From: Muribaculaceae bacterium
GTDB taxonomy: Bacteria > Bacteroidota > Bacteroidia > Bacteroidales > Muribaculaceae
Direction of reading: 5' to 3'
Length of the DNA stretch: 63,303 bases
NCBI GenBank assembly: GCA_029060725.1
Contig: JAIDTL010000005.1
Location: 1 to 63,303, forward strand
The position numbers and the translations under genes are program-made. A model generated the notes under the pieces. It saw only the letters and a program-made list of their open reading frames with translations. It did no database searches and had not been told where the DNA came from. Positions 31,394-40,063 of the stretch are shown here, piece by piece (position 1 is the first letter of the stretch; every line of letters begins with the position of its first letter).

Positions 31394-34249
31394 TCATTTT
31401 AGTTTCGGTTTCAGCTCGTCCGGTGTCTCGTTGGTATACATCTCAACGGGGGCAGTCTCCTTAGTAAAGAAGTCGGTGATGACTTCCGGAGTGAGTGTTA
31501 TCGTCGGCTGGAAATCCTCGCTTGCCATGTAATCCAAAATTGCATTGCGCATACGCTTAGCCACCACTCGCTTGTCAAGTTTATTATTGATATCCATAGT
31601 AGTCATGAAAAGCTTACCGTTCAAGACATTTGCTTCCACCACCATACCGAGCTTTCGACTCAGATGCCAGGTGTCGATCGGTTGGATCGGCGACTGATAT
31701 TCTGCCGGGAGCTCGAGAAGATTCATCACTTGTGCCTTATTAAGAAGTTGCCACCAATTGAGGTTGCTCCAGTCGTCTGTCGGAAAACCATGGTCGAAAA
31801 GAGGATGCTCAGTATTTATATAAGCACCTGTAGTGTGTGGCGGACGCATTTTAAACCAGCTTGTATTCCAGAATACCGGCAGATAGTTCTGTATAATATC
31901 CTTGCCAAGGGTCACCTTTCCGGCAGCCGTCAGGAGTACATTGCCTCCTTTCTCCAATACATCGATTGCCTTGGAATCAAGAGTGTCAGTGACAAAAATA
32001 TTTTCAGGCACTTCAGCAACATATTCCTCCGGATATACCCAATATTCCCAACTGTTATGTCCCTTATCGCCTACTTTAATCGAAAGTGTATACTTCGTCG
32101 GTACATTCACTTTCTGTATGGGTAGAGCTATTTTACCTGCCTCATTATTCTTGCCTACAGGTATTTGGGTATTGCCAAATATTCCTACGGCAATGGTTTG
32201 TCCCTCAGAATCTAACACATTATAGGTTACTTTGATGTCACCTAAATCGTCAGCTGTAGCATTGATTATCTCAACCGGTATCTTGACAGAATCTGTATCT
32301 GTAAACACGAATTTAGGAAACCTTGCCAATGGAACCACAGGACTGCAAAATTCCCTCCATTGCTCCCCGTCTACGTATCCCTTTTCTTTCCAGAAAACGT
32401 TTAGCACCCCTTCGAGTGCAGTTCCCTGACCGCTATAGTCATTGAGCGCTAAGAGCTGGAACCCGGTATAGTCCGGAGTGCGGAGATTCCTCTCTATTTC
32501 ATACTTATAGCAAAGTGTCTGCAGTTTTCCGCTTGAATTGAGAAACTTCTTGTCCATCCCCTTCATCCCATTCTTCTCGAGGAGATCACGGAATATCTCA
32601 AAATTCTTGGCTTTATAAGGACCGGTATACTGTGATGTCTCATCAAGATCCGGGAAAGCGCACCACTGTCCCTGCTCGTGAGCGAGAATAGGGGAGTTGT
32701 TGACAGGATTGGCATCCGTTGGCTTGAAATTTCTCGGAGTGCTGATATCGGTAGAATAATCATCGTCGCTCGAAGGCTCATGATTTTTCCATTCCAGACC
32801 GCGTCCACCACCTTTCACGTGATATTCGCTACCTCCATCCCATGCCCAGCCTCCGCCTACGGATGCTCCGCAGTAAATTTTGGTAGGATCATAGTCTTTC
32901 ATTGTAGCTACCCACATATCAGTGTAAGGCACCCAATTGCCTGCAGGTTCGTTGCCTGCGGCAAACATCACAAACGATGGGTGATTGCCGTAAGCATCGA
33001 TTATGGCTTTACCTTCGTCGATAAGATACTGATCGATAGCCATGCCGCTGCGGAGTTTCACTCCATGGTTTGGCCATGACGGACCTTCCGGCTGGAGGTA
33101 AATGCCAGCTTTGTCTGCTGCAGCAAATGCTGCCTCCGGCGGACAGTAACTGTGGAAACGCATCATGTTGATACCATATTCTTTACACTTCGCGAAGACT
33201 TTTGCCCATGATTCCTCATCGGTAGGAGCATAACCGGTAAGTGGGAAACAACAGTTCTCCACAGTGCCACGCACATACATTGGTCGCCCATTGATTAAGA
33301 TGTCTCTTCCGGAGACTGATATGTCGCGCATGCCAAAAGTTGTTGTGGCAGTGTCGTCTCCCAAGTTCACTGTCACGTCGTAAAGAGGAGTTGAAAACTC
33401 ATCCCAAGTCTTCATTTTGTCTCCAAAATCCACAGTAAAAGTCAATGTGTCGCCACTTAATTCCCAATTGCGAAGATTAAAAATGTCAGCGCCGTCATCA
33501 GACACGACTTTGGCATTTACTTTCTTGATCTTCTTTGCATTGCCTCCCTTAATTACTTTTATCTCAGCGCGCTTGTTCTTGACATCCGGATATACTCTGA
33601 CATTCTTGATGTAAGCATCTTTAGGAGATGCCTTAAGATATATATTGCCGGCAATTCCGTTCCAGTTCCCTTGTGTCTGGTCAGTCACGCTATGGGAATC
33701 CTGACCTACGCAGACATTCTCAATCCCATTGTAGACAGTCAGCTCTATTTTATTAGTTTTCCCCGGATTGACATATTTCGTTATGTCATATTCATGAGGC
33801 GTCGAGAGCGACATCTGATGCCCTACATCTTCTCCATTGATTTTTAGAATTGTCTCTATATGAGGACGCTCGAGATGAAGAATTACTCGCTGGTCTTTCC
33901 AATCAGCGGGAATTTTCACTTCCTTTTTATAGTATGCATTTCCTACATATTCCTTGTCGGGTGTAAGAAAGAAAGGAAACTTGATGTTTCCGGGTTCACG
34001 ATATGGCTTGTAAAGATCACTGTAGTAATACGACATGTCATAGAGCGACCCCGTCCACTTGGTTTCAGTGTCTACGTCATTACCTTTGCCATTGGTCAGC
34101 ATAGATCCCGGAAGGGTTATCTTATCATTGTAGACAGGTTTATCGCCATATCCGAACTGCCATGTTCCGGCCAGATCAATCTTATTGTCAGTTGCTGCGA
34201 AAGAAACAGAAACTGACAAAATTGCTATTGAAAGAAGTATCTTATTCAT
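31394..34249 (-). CDS. Glycoside hydrolase family 2 enzyme, exported
   Basis: 951 residues with a signal peptide (MNKILLSIAILSVSVSFAA). Order: jelly-roll sugar-binding domain (AYYKKEVKIPADWKDQRVIL), immunoglobulin-like domain, and a TIM barrel with RPMYVRGTVENCCFPLTGY, MMRFHSYCPPEAAF and the acid/base motif FAAGNEPAG (Glu near 436). AHEQGQW is a candidate nucleophile region. A beta-rich C-terminal extension follows. GH2 members are beta-galactosidases, glucuronidases, mannosidases and others, and specificity cannot be set here. It sits 67 bp downstream of a GH35 gene, probably one operon. No SusCD pair is nearby. Confidence 0.88.
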   Translation of the reverse strand: MNKILLSIAILSVSVSFAATDNKIDLAGTWQFGYGDKPVYNDKITLPGSMLTNGKGNDVDTETKWTGSLYDMSYYYSDLYKPYREPGNIKFPFFLTPDKEYVGNAYYKKEVKIPADWKDQRVILHLERPHIETILKINGEDVGHQMSLSTPHEYDITKYVNPGKTNKIELTVYNGIENVCVGQDSHSVTDQTQGNWNGIAGNIYLKASPKDAYIKNVRVYPDVKNKRAEIKVIKGGNAKKIKKVNAKVVSDDGADIFNLRNWELSGDTLTFTVDFGDKMKTWDEFSTPLYDVTVNLGDDTATTTFGMRDISVSGRDILINGRPMYVRGTVENCCFPLTGYAPTDEESWAKVFAKCKEYGINMMRFHSYCPPEAAFAAADKAGIYLQPEGPSWPNHGVKLRSGMAIDQYLIDEGKAIIDAYGNHPSFVMFAAGNEPAGNWVPYTDMWVATMKDYDPTKIYCGASVGGGWAWDGGSEYHVKGGGRGLEWKNHEPSSDDDYSTDISTPRNFKPTDANPVNNSPILAHEQGQWCAFPDLDETSQYTGPYKAKNFEIFRDLLEKNGMKGMDKKFLNSSGKLQTLCYKYEIERNLRTPDYTGFQLLALNDYSGQGTALEGVLNVFWKEKGYVDGEQWREFCSPVVPLARFPKFVFTDTDSVKIPVEIINATADDLGDIKVTYNVLDSEGQTIAVGIFGNTQIPVGKNNEAGKIALPIQKVNVPTKYTLSIKVGDKGHNSWEYWVYPEEYVAEVPENIFVTDTLDSKAIDVLEKGGNVLLTAAGKVTLGKDIIQNYLPVFWNTSWFKMRPPHTTGAYINTEHPLFDHGFPTDDWSNLNWWQLLNKAQVMNLLELPAEYQSPIQPIDTWHLSRKLGMVVEANVLNGKLFMTTMDINNKLDKRVVAKRMRNAILDYMASEDFQPTITLTPEVITDFFTKETAPVEMYTNETPDELKPKLK

Positions 34250-34316
34250 TATAAAATATTATATTAAAAGATGCTGTAATGCTGCCGTCTAAATTCAGAC
34301 TGCATGGAATTATGCA

Positions 34317-36374
34317 TTATGAATTAGGCATTAGTGAAATACCGTAGACTTCTTCTCCGGGAGTGGTGTCAGCTTCTTCGGGGAAGTAGACAGGCATGTT
34401 ATCCTGGAGCGGGAGGATACGCAATTCAAGTTTTTCTGCGTCAGCAGGAAGTCGCCAGAGTCCGTAGAGCATCGGGTGTCCGTTGTAGAAATTATCGGCT
34501 ATCAGTTTACCGTCGCAGTATAAACGTGCTACGTCTCCACGATAGTCAATCTTTAGCAAAACGTTTTCACGGTTGTCGGCATCAGGAAGGTTGCTGATGG
34601 TATAGACTGCAGCATAATCAAAATCTTCATCTGAGGGTTCTTCAGCTGCTTTGTTTATTCCAATGGTAATGGTTCGAGCCGGTCCTGCTTCTGCCTTTTT
34701 CCTAATCTTGGGCATTTCAGATGGTAATGTGGCGACATCTTTCTTTGGAAGGAAGAGCTTTGATGCTTGGGCCGACGTTAGGAGATAGATGTTTTCTGCT
34801 ACCGGTTTGTCGGGTCCAAGGGCTTTGACATTTTTCATTATTTTCTTACCAATCGCAATTTCAGTAGGAATACCGGGAATCTGTTCAAGGTATATTTTCC
34901 CGTCACGATTAGCGATAAGTTGAGCTGTTGCATATCTGATTCCATCGATATTTACAGGAAAAATACAAGTTGTCCCTGCCGGAATAGTTATAGGTTTTGA
35001 AGGGAATTTCTCTCCACAAACATCAAATTGAATTCCTTTTTTTGCTGAAAGGTTTTGAAGACGCTCATAATTGTTGATAAATACAAATCCACTGTCTCCG
35101 CTTGAACGGTAACTCCATCTCAGATGTGAGTCATCACCTTTCTTAATATTCTGAGGCATGGGAAAAGAGGCTTCCATTGGAGCCAGTATGCTGCCGTAAT
35201 CCTTCATGAAGAGATGCAGTTTCCGTAGATCATAGTAATGAGGGTAAGTCTGTCCGAACTCTCCAAGAGGGGCTTGGAAGTCGTAGTTCTTCACCGGGAG
35301 ATCATTGTAGTTTGTAGCTTTCGTGCGTTGGGTCTCGTTGAGGTAGATGTCGCTTTCCGGGTTTGTTCCTCCGTGATACATATAATATCCGAGCAGGTTG
35401 CTTCCGCTTCCGAGTTTTACTACGGCAAGGGCGTAAGCATCTTCAGGATAGATCCAAGGACGTCGGTGGTAAGCACCCATCATACCTCCGCCAAGCTCAC
35501 AAGTGAAGTATGGATACTGCTCGTCGCCTTCCGTAAGTTTTTCCTTTTGGTCTTTCAATTGCTCGCTTGCAATGGCAGTGCTGCTTCTGAATCCTTTGAA
35601 GTTGAAAGCTTTGTAATAATTGCCTGCAGTAGGCTCAATCGAACGCTCCCAAAATCCATCGGCATAATCTCCGTATAGTGGTATCATTTCTCCGTAGGGA
35701 ACCGGTGTCTTGAGCTCAGGCCATCCTGTTCGGGTATAGAATGGAAGATCGAATCCTATTCCCTCAGCTATCCCTTTTAGTTTCATGAGATAAGAACCAT
35801 GACCACGATATTCATTGTCAAACTGGCAGGCCATCACGGGGCCTCCATCTTTCCACTGCAGACCCTGTACTTGTGTGAATATTTGGCGGTAAAGTTTTTC
35901 TACAGCTTCAAGGAATGCCGGATCTTCCGACCTTGATTTAATTCCTTGATCAAAGATCCAATCCGGTATTCCACCGTTTCTGACTTCACCGTGGCAGAAT
36001 GGACCCACGCGGAGCACTACCGGCATACCCTCTTCCTTACATATTTCAATGAATTTCCTAAGGTTACGCTGGCCGCTCCAGTCGAATTTTCCTTCGTTCT
36101 GCTCTATGTGGTTCCAGAATACGTATGTTGCGATAAGCGTGACGCCGCCATCTTTCATCTTTCTGACGGAAGACCGCCATTCGTTTTCAGGCAGTCGGCT
36201 GTAATGTATCTCACCCATTACAGGAGCGACCCTTTCGCCATCGATAATTAGGCTCTGTGCATCCCATTTCACTTCAGGAATTTGATCTTTGTTGAATTCA
36301 AAGGCAAAAGCTGATTGAGCACCGATCAATAGGGCACCTATGGACAAGATTGATAGTAATGTCGATTTCATCAT
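34317..36374 (-). CDS. Glycoside hydrolase family 35 (beta-galactosidase type), exported
   Basis: 685 residues with a signal peptide (MMKSTLLSILSIGALLIGAQSAFA). The GH35 barrel shows VMGEIHYSRLPENEWRSSVR, the acid/base motif CQFDNEYRG (Glu near 189) and the nucleophile region PYFTCELGGGMM (Glu near 293), followed by YYMYHGGTNP. The C-terminal beta domains carry VFINNYERLQNL. It removes terminal beta-galactose from glycans, acting in the periplasm or outside. It leads a two-gene operon with the GH2 gene and has a consensus promoter. The usual QxENEYG is QFDNEYR here. Confidence 0.88.
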   Translation of the reverse strand: MMKSTLLSILSIGALLIGAQSAFAFEFNKDQIPEVKWDAQSLIIDGERVAPVMGEIHYSRLPENEWRSSVRKMKDGGVTLIATYVFWNHIEQNEGKFDWSGQRNLRKFIEICKEEGMPVVLRVGPFCHGEVRNGGIPDWIFDQGIKSRSEDPAFLEAVEKLYRQIFTQVQGLQWKDGGPVMACQFDNEYRGHGSYLMKLKGIAEGIGFDLPFYTRTGWPELKTPVPYGEMIPLYGDYADGFWERSIEPTAGNYYKAFNFKGFRSSTAIASEQLKDQKEKLTEGDEQYPYFTCELGGGMMGAYHRRPWIYPEDAYALAVVKLGSGSNLLGYYMYHGGTNPESDIYLNETQRTKATNYNDLPVKNYDFQAPLGEFGQTYPHYYDLRKLHLFMKDYGSILAPMEASFPMPQNIKKGDDSHLRWSYRSSGDSGFVFINNYERLQNLSAKKGIQFDVCGEKFPSKPITIPAGTTCIFPVNIDGIRYATAQLIANRDGKIYLEQIPGIPTEIAIGKKIMKNVKALGPDKPVAENIYLLTSAQASKLFLPKKDVATLPSEMPKIRKKAEAGPARTITIGINKAAEEPSDEDFDYAAVYTISNLPDADNRENVLLKIDYRGDVARLYCDGKLIADNFYNGHPMLYGLWRLPADAEKLELRILPLQDNMPVYFPEEADTTPGEEVYGISLMPNS

Positions 36375-36393
36375 GATTTTAGGTTTATGATTG

Positions 36394-36423
36394 CAAAGTT
36401 ACAATGTATTTTTTAATAATCAA
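36394..36423 (-). promoter_or_regulatory. Consensus promoter of the GH35-GH2 operon
   Basis: On the minus strand TTG (36421-36423), 19 bp, TAACTTTG (36394-36401), 20 bp before the start codon. Confidence 0.75.
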
Positions 36424-36480
36424 ATTGAAATGAAGAAAAAATGATGGATGCTAATACTTTTAAATTTATGAGATAGGATC

Positions 36481-36645
36481 TTAATTTTTCAGACTTCCGA
36501 TCGGGACCACCAAAATACCATCATGAGGTCGACGATACGCATATTGCCCGACTCCTGTCAGAACCATCAGGAATGACGGGGCACCCATTGCATCGAGCTT
36601 TTCGGCAAGAGTTTCGTCTGCTATTCGTAACTTATAGTTATTCAT
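36481..36645 (-). pseudogene. Internally deleted DUF4143-type ATPase (54 codons, in frame)
   Basis: The first 22 residues (MNNYKLRIADETLAEKLDAM) match the N-terminus of this family (compare IIDSILKEELDAMGA at 27105). The rest (APSFLMVLTGVGQYAYRR and HDGILVVPIGSLKN) matches its last 30 residues. About 375 residues, including the whole ATPase and nuclease-like core, are missing without a frame break. The start codon lies 23 bp after a consensus promoter box. A tandem 23-bp array lies further upstream, of different sequence from the one at 26951. Confidence 0.85.
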
Positions 36646-36667
36646 GTGAAGTTGAGTTTTCGGTGTG

Positions 36668-36698
36668 CAAAGATAATGAAAAAATACCAATAATCCAA
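36668..36698 (-). promoter_or_regulatory. Intact consensus promoter of the deleted ATPase gene
   Basis: On the minus strand TTG (36696-36698), 20 bp, TATCTTTG (36668-36675). The 23-bp array begins about 100 bp upstream of it. Confidence 0.72.
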
Positions 36699-36801
36699 CT
36701 TCCCCAACTGTTGATACATAATAAAAAAAATAATCTTGATATAATGGTTGGCCAATTTTAATTATCACTATTGGCCGATTTTTGGTATCAATATTGGCGG
36801 T

Positions 36802-36920
36802 TTCTCAATGTATCAAATGATGATTTTACAATGTGCAAAATGATTATGTCTTAATGTACCAAATGATGATTTCTCAATGTATCAAATGATGATTTCTCAA
36901 TGTGCCAAATGATGATTTTA
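36802..36920. repeat. Five tandem 23-bp repeats upstream of the deleted ATPase
   Basis: Units with the core AATGTACCAAATGATGAT begin at 36806, 36829, 36852, 36875 and 36898, exactly 23 bp apart (variants TATC, GTGC, TACC, TATC, TGCC in the middle). Same unit length and copy number as the array at 26951-27061 but unrelated sequence. It is upstream of the ATPase promoter when read on the minus strand. Confidence 0.87.
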
Positions 36921-36983
36921 ATGCATTTGAGGGCACTGTTTTTATGAATTGGGACATTACATCTTTAATTTTGCAATAATAAA

Positions 36984-38672
36984 CTATATGAAGGAGAGCA
37001 TATCATTTTCCTTGGCTATTTGGGAGAGACTGTTTTTACGGTCTTTCTCTATTAAAGCATCAAATTCCGATGCTCTGAGTGCCGAAATAGTTTCACCATC
37101 GAGGCTGCCTTTCAGTCGATGTTCCGACCAGGTCTGTTCATCCTTATCAAAGTCTTCTGCCGCCTTGTCTAAAGCTGATTCCATTTCTTGAATACTTCCG
37201 GCATTAAGCACTTCATTGAAATTAGCTTCTGCAACTATTTGACCGGAAAGATCCACCCATCGTTTCGAAAATTTTCCTTTTGTCTTATCATTATCTGATA
37301 ATCTCTTATCATTCATAGACTGCAAATATTTACAAAGAGCAAGTTCATAGAGCTTAATCCCATTTTCAAGCGATCTTTTATTGATCTTCATCCCTTTATA
37401 GCCAATATATCCATCTGAGTCTTCCGGAACGGAAAGTAATTTTTTTGATGTGTCAATAGCGTCCAGAATCATATCTATCGTGTAAGGATTTAATACACTG
37501 TAGGTGATACGGTCGTTAAGTTTATATCCTTTATCAAGCCTGCGGTCTCTTTTGGGCCATTTTTCCTCATCTCTTTTAAGACCATAGCTTTTGAGCATTG
37601 CACCGGGCACTACGATCGTGTTGCCCTTGGGATCTCCAAAAAGATATGAGAAGGGAAAGTCTGAAGATTCAGGATGATTCTTATGCTCTCCCATGACGAG
37701 TGTGTAGGCACCGATGCGAGACCCATGCATAATATATGAATTTGAAGAGGTCTTTACCCCACGCTCCAATACACCCCAATGCACAGGACCCATTTTATAC
37801 ATGTGGTTGCTCATATTCGTTCCCGAACCTGCATTCATAAACCCAATATGGCATCCAATGAGCAACGAACTCTTATGCATGCTGACGCTGTAGGGCCCTG
37901 CAAGCACTGCGCAAGCCTCTCCATTTTCCATTGAGCAGTTGGCGAAGAAAAGAGAATCGTGCGATGTAAAACCTTTGTCGATTATGCTCCCTTGACCCAC
38001 ATACGTGTTTCTAAGGAGCGAGCCTCCACTTACGAAGGAATCCTCTATTATGAAGTTTTCGGCATCCACGCCTTGCCCTACAAAGACCATGCTTGACTCT
38101 TGATGCTTGTCACTTGATTCTTTTCTGTAGGCATTGTTGACGATGCTTCCATTATGGAGTCGTGCGGCGCCTTCTATCTTCACTCCGGGCCATACTCGAA
38201 TGTCGGAAAGCGGACCGCAGTTTAGCAATTCTGCATTGTCTCCGATCTCCGGCATGTCAGGAAGCTCTTGGATATGTTTTTCGATGAGCGGAAGAAGTTT
38301 CTTTTTTGCAAAATCCGGCTTTCGAGCCGCAATCGTTGCGATCTGAGCTGAAATGCCGGGATATATTATTACGGGACGTGATCCTGTTTCGTCAAGCACA
38401 GCTACCTCCGTTCCAACTCCATAGGAAGAATCAGGAGCATTTTTTATCGATGCTACGTTGACAATCTTGACATTATCCCCAATCCTGACATTTGACAGAC
38501 CTCCGGGCACATTTATGATCTCCGTATTGGCTCCAATTGTGACCGCTCCACTGAAATATACATTTCGTATCCTACTTAGATCAGTACCTTCCGAGATTGT
38601 CACCAAGTCCCAATCATCGGCAAAGCAACCTTGTCTTTCAAGTGTCTCTATCGCATCTTTATTCATATCCAC
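36984..38672 (-). CDS. DUF4954 family protein (left-handed beta-helix)
   Basis: 562 residues of hexapeptide-like repeats (VTIGANTEIINVPGGLSNVRIGDNVKIVNVA; LLIGCHIGFMNAGSGTNMSNH), the pattern of left-handed beta-helix proteins. The C-terminus is helical (LDKAAEDFDKDEQTWSEH). This matches DUF4954, a Bacteroidota family of unknown function with nucleotidyl/acyl-transferase-like folds. It lies 73 bp after hflX on the same strand. The intervening GATAGTTGATAGTTGATCG repeats are non-coding. Confidence 0.82.
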   Translation of the reverse strand: MDMNKDAIETLERQGCFADDWDLVTISEGTDLSRIRNVYFSGAVTIGANTEIINVPGGLSNVRIGDNVKIVNVASIKNAPDSSYGVGTEVAVLDETGSRPVIIYPGISAQIATIAARKPDFAKKKLLPLIEKHIQELPDMPEIGDNAELLNCGPLSDIRVWPGVKIEGAARLHNGSIVNNAYRKESSDKHQESSMVFVGQGVDAENFIIEDSFVSGGSLLRNTYVGQGSIIDKGFTSHDSLFFANCSMENGEACAVLAGPYSVSMHKSSLLIGCHIGFMNAGSGTNMSNHMYKMGPVHWGVLERGVKTSSNSYIMHGSRIGAYTLVMGEHKNHPESSDFPFSYLFGDPKGNTIVVPGAMLKSYGLKRDEEKWPKRDRRLDKGYKLNDRITYSVLNPYTIDMILDAIDTSKKLLSVPEDSDGYIGYKGMKINKRSLENGIKLYELALCKYLQSMNDKRLSDNDKTKGKFSKRWVDLSGQIVAEANFNEVLNAGSIQEMESALDKAAEDFDKDEQTWSEHRLKGSLDGETISALRASEFDALIEKDRKNSLSQIAKENDMLSFI

Positions 38673-38745
38673 ACATACTCCTTTCTTAAGCCTCCTGATA
38701 TTACGATAAAATGATCATCAATCATTGATAGTTGATAGTTGATCG

Positions 38746-39975
38746 TTAATCGTTACTAAGGTTTTCATCATATTTCTGGAAAAGAAAATCATTATAGGGA
38801 AATCTCTCCACATGTATTTCTTTTGCCTTTTCGTAGAGTAATTCTTTCAGTTGGTCAATGTTTATCTTGTCTTTGGCCGAGATGAAGACGCAATTATTAT
38901 TCATCTTTGCCATCCATGTCTTCTTGAAATCCTCAAGACTCATATTCTCACGGGTTGCCGGAGTTAGGTCATCAGGATCCTTGGGGGTATATTTGAATGC
39001 ATCTATTTTATTAAATACAAGTATCTGAGGCTTTTGGGCTGCTCCGCACACTTCGCTGAGTGTCTTGTCTACTACTTCTATTTGCTCTTCAAAATTAGGG
39101 TGACTTACGTCTACGACATGCATCAGCAGGTCTGCTTCCCTGACTTCATCAAGGGTTGATTTGAAAGAATTGACAAGGTGGGTAGGAAGTTTGCGAATAA
39201 ATCCTACGGTGTCTGAGAGTAAGAATGGCAAATTATCTATGGTCACTTTCCTTACAGTCGTGTCAAGAGTTGCAAAAAGCTTGTTTTCTGCAAAAACGTC
39301 GCTTTTGCTCAAAAGATTCATTATTGTAGATTTCCCGACGTTGGTATATCCTACCAATGCTACCCTGGTCATGTTACCTCGGTTCTTTCTTTGTATGCTC
39401 TTTTGTTTGTCGATGTCTTTAAGCTCTTCTTTCAATCGCGATATCTTGTCGAGAATGATTCGGCGGTCAGTTTCTATCTGGGTCTCACCGGGTCCGCGCA
39501 TACCGATACCGCCACGTTGCCTCTCAAGGTGAGTCCACATTCGAGTCAGACGCGGAAGAAGATATTGATATTGTGCCAGCTCTACTTGTGTCCGGGCTGT
39601 TGCCGTCTGTGCCCGCTTAGCAAATATGTCAAGGATAAGGCTCGTACGGTCGAGTATTTTCACCTTTAGTTCTTTCTCGATATTGAGCACTTGCTTCGAT
39701 GATAAGTCATCATCAAATATTACGAGACCTATTTCGTGGTCTTCTACATATTTGCGTATCTCTTCAAGCTTTCCTGTCCCGACGTATGTGCGTGGATTCG
39801 GGTATTCTAATTTCTGTATAAATCTTTTCTCCGGTTCCGCGCCTGCTGTCTGTGCAAGAAATTCAAGCTCATCAAGGTATTCATTCACCTTTGCTTCGCT
39901 TTGCTTTTGAGTGATGAGACCGACAAGGACCGTCCTCTCATTTTCTTCTTTATTTATAATATTATCTTCTATCAT
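38746..39975 (-). CDS. hflX: Ribosome-associated GTPase HflX
   Basis: 409 residues. The N-terminal HflX domain has PNPRTYVGTGKLEEI and the glycine-rich GGIGMRGPGETQIETDRR, then a coiled linker. The G domain follows: GYTNVGKST (G1, about 210), DTVGFI (G3) and NKID (G4). HflX splits stalled ribosomes after stress. The gene is on the same strand as, and downstream of, the pepD operon, behind a hairpin. The start at MIEDNIINKEENERTVLVGL is normal for the family. Confidence 0.95.
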   Translation of the reverse strand: MIEDNIINKEENERTVLVGLITQKQSEAKVNEYLDELEFLAQTAGAEPEKRFIQKLEYPNPRTYVGTGKLEEIRKYVEDHEIGLVIFDDDLSSKQVLNIEKELKVKILDRTSLILDIFAKRAQTATARTQVELAQYQYLLPRLTRMWTHLERQRGGIGMRGPGETQIETDRRIILDKISRLKEELKDIDKQKSIQRKNRGNMTRVALVGYTNVGKSTIMNLLSKSDVFAENKLFATLDTTVRKVTIDNLPFLLSDTVGFIRKLPTHLVNSFKSTLDEVREADLLMHVVDVSHPNFEEQIEVVDKTLSEVCGAAQKPQILVFNKIDAFKYTPKDPDDLTPATRENMSLEDFKKTWMAKMNNNCVFISAKDKINIDQLKELLYEKAKEIHVERFPYNDFLFQKYDENLSND

Positions 39976-40029
39976 GAGATATTCTTACTTTCTATCGTCT
40001 TGTTAATGTTTATATAAGATAAACATTCT

Positions 40030-40058
40030 ACGCCCCCCGCTGGTTTCACGGAGGGCGT
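40030..40058 (-). terminator. Hairpin after pepD
   Basis: ACGCCC-C-CCG (40030-40039) pairs with CGG-A-GGGCGT (40049-40058). It lies 5 bp after the stop of the preceding gene. The T-run is poor, so it may attenuate rather than stop transcription into hflX. Confidence 0.5.
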
Positions 40059-40063
40059 ATTTA

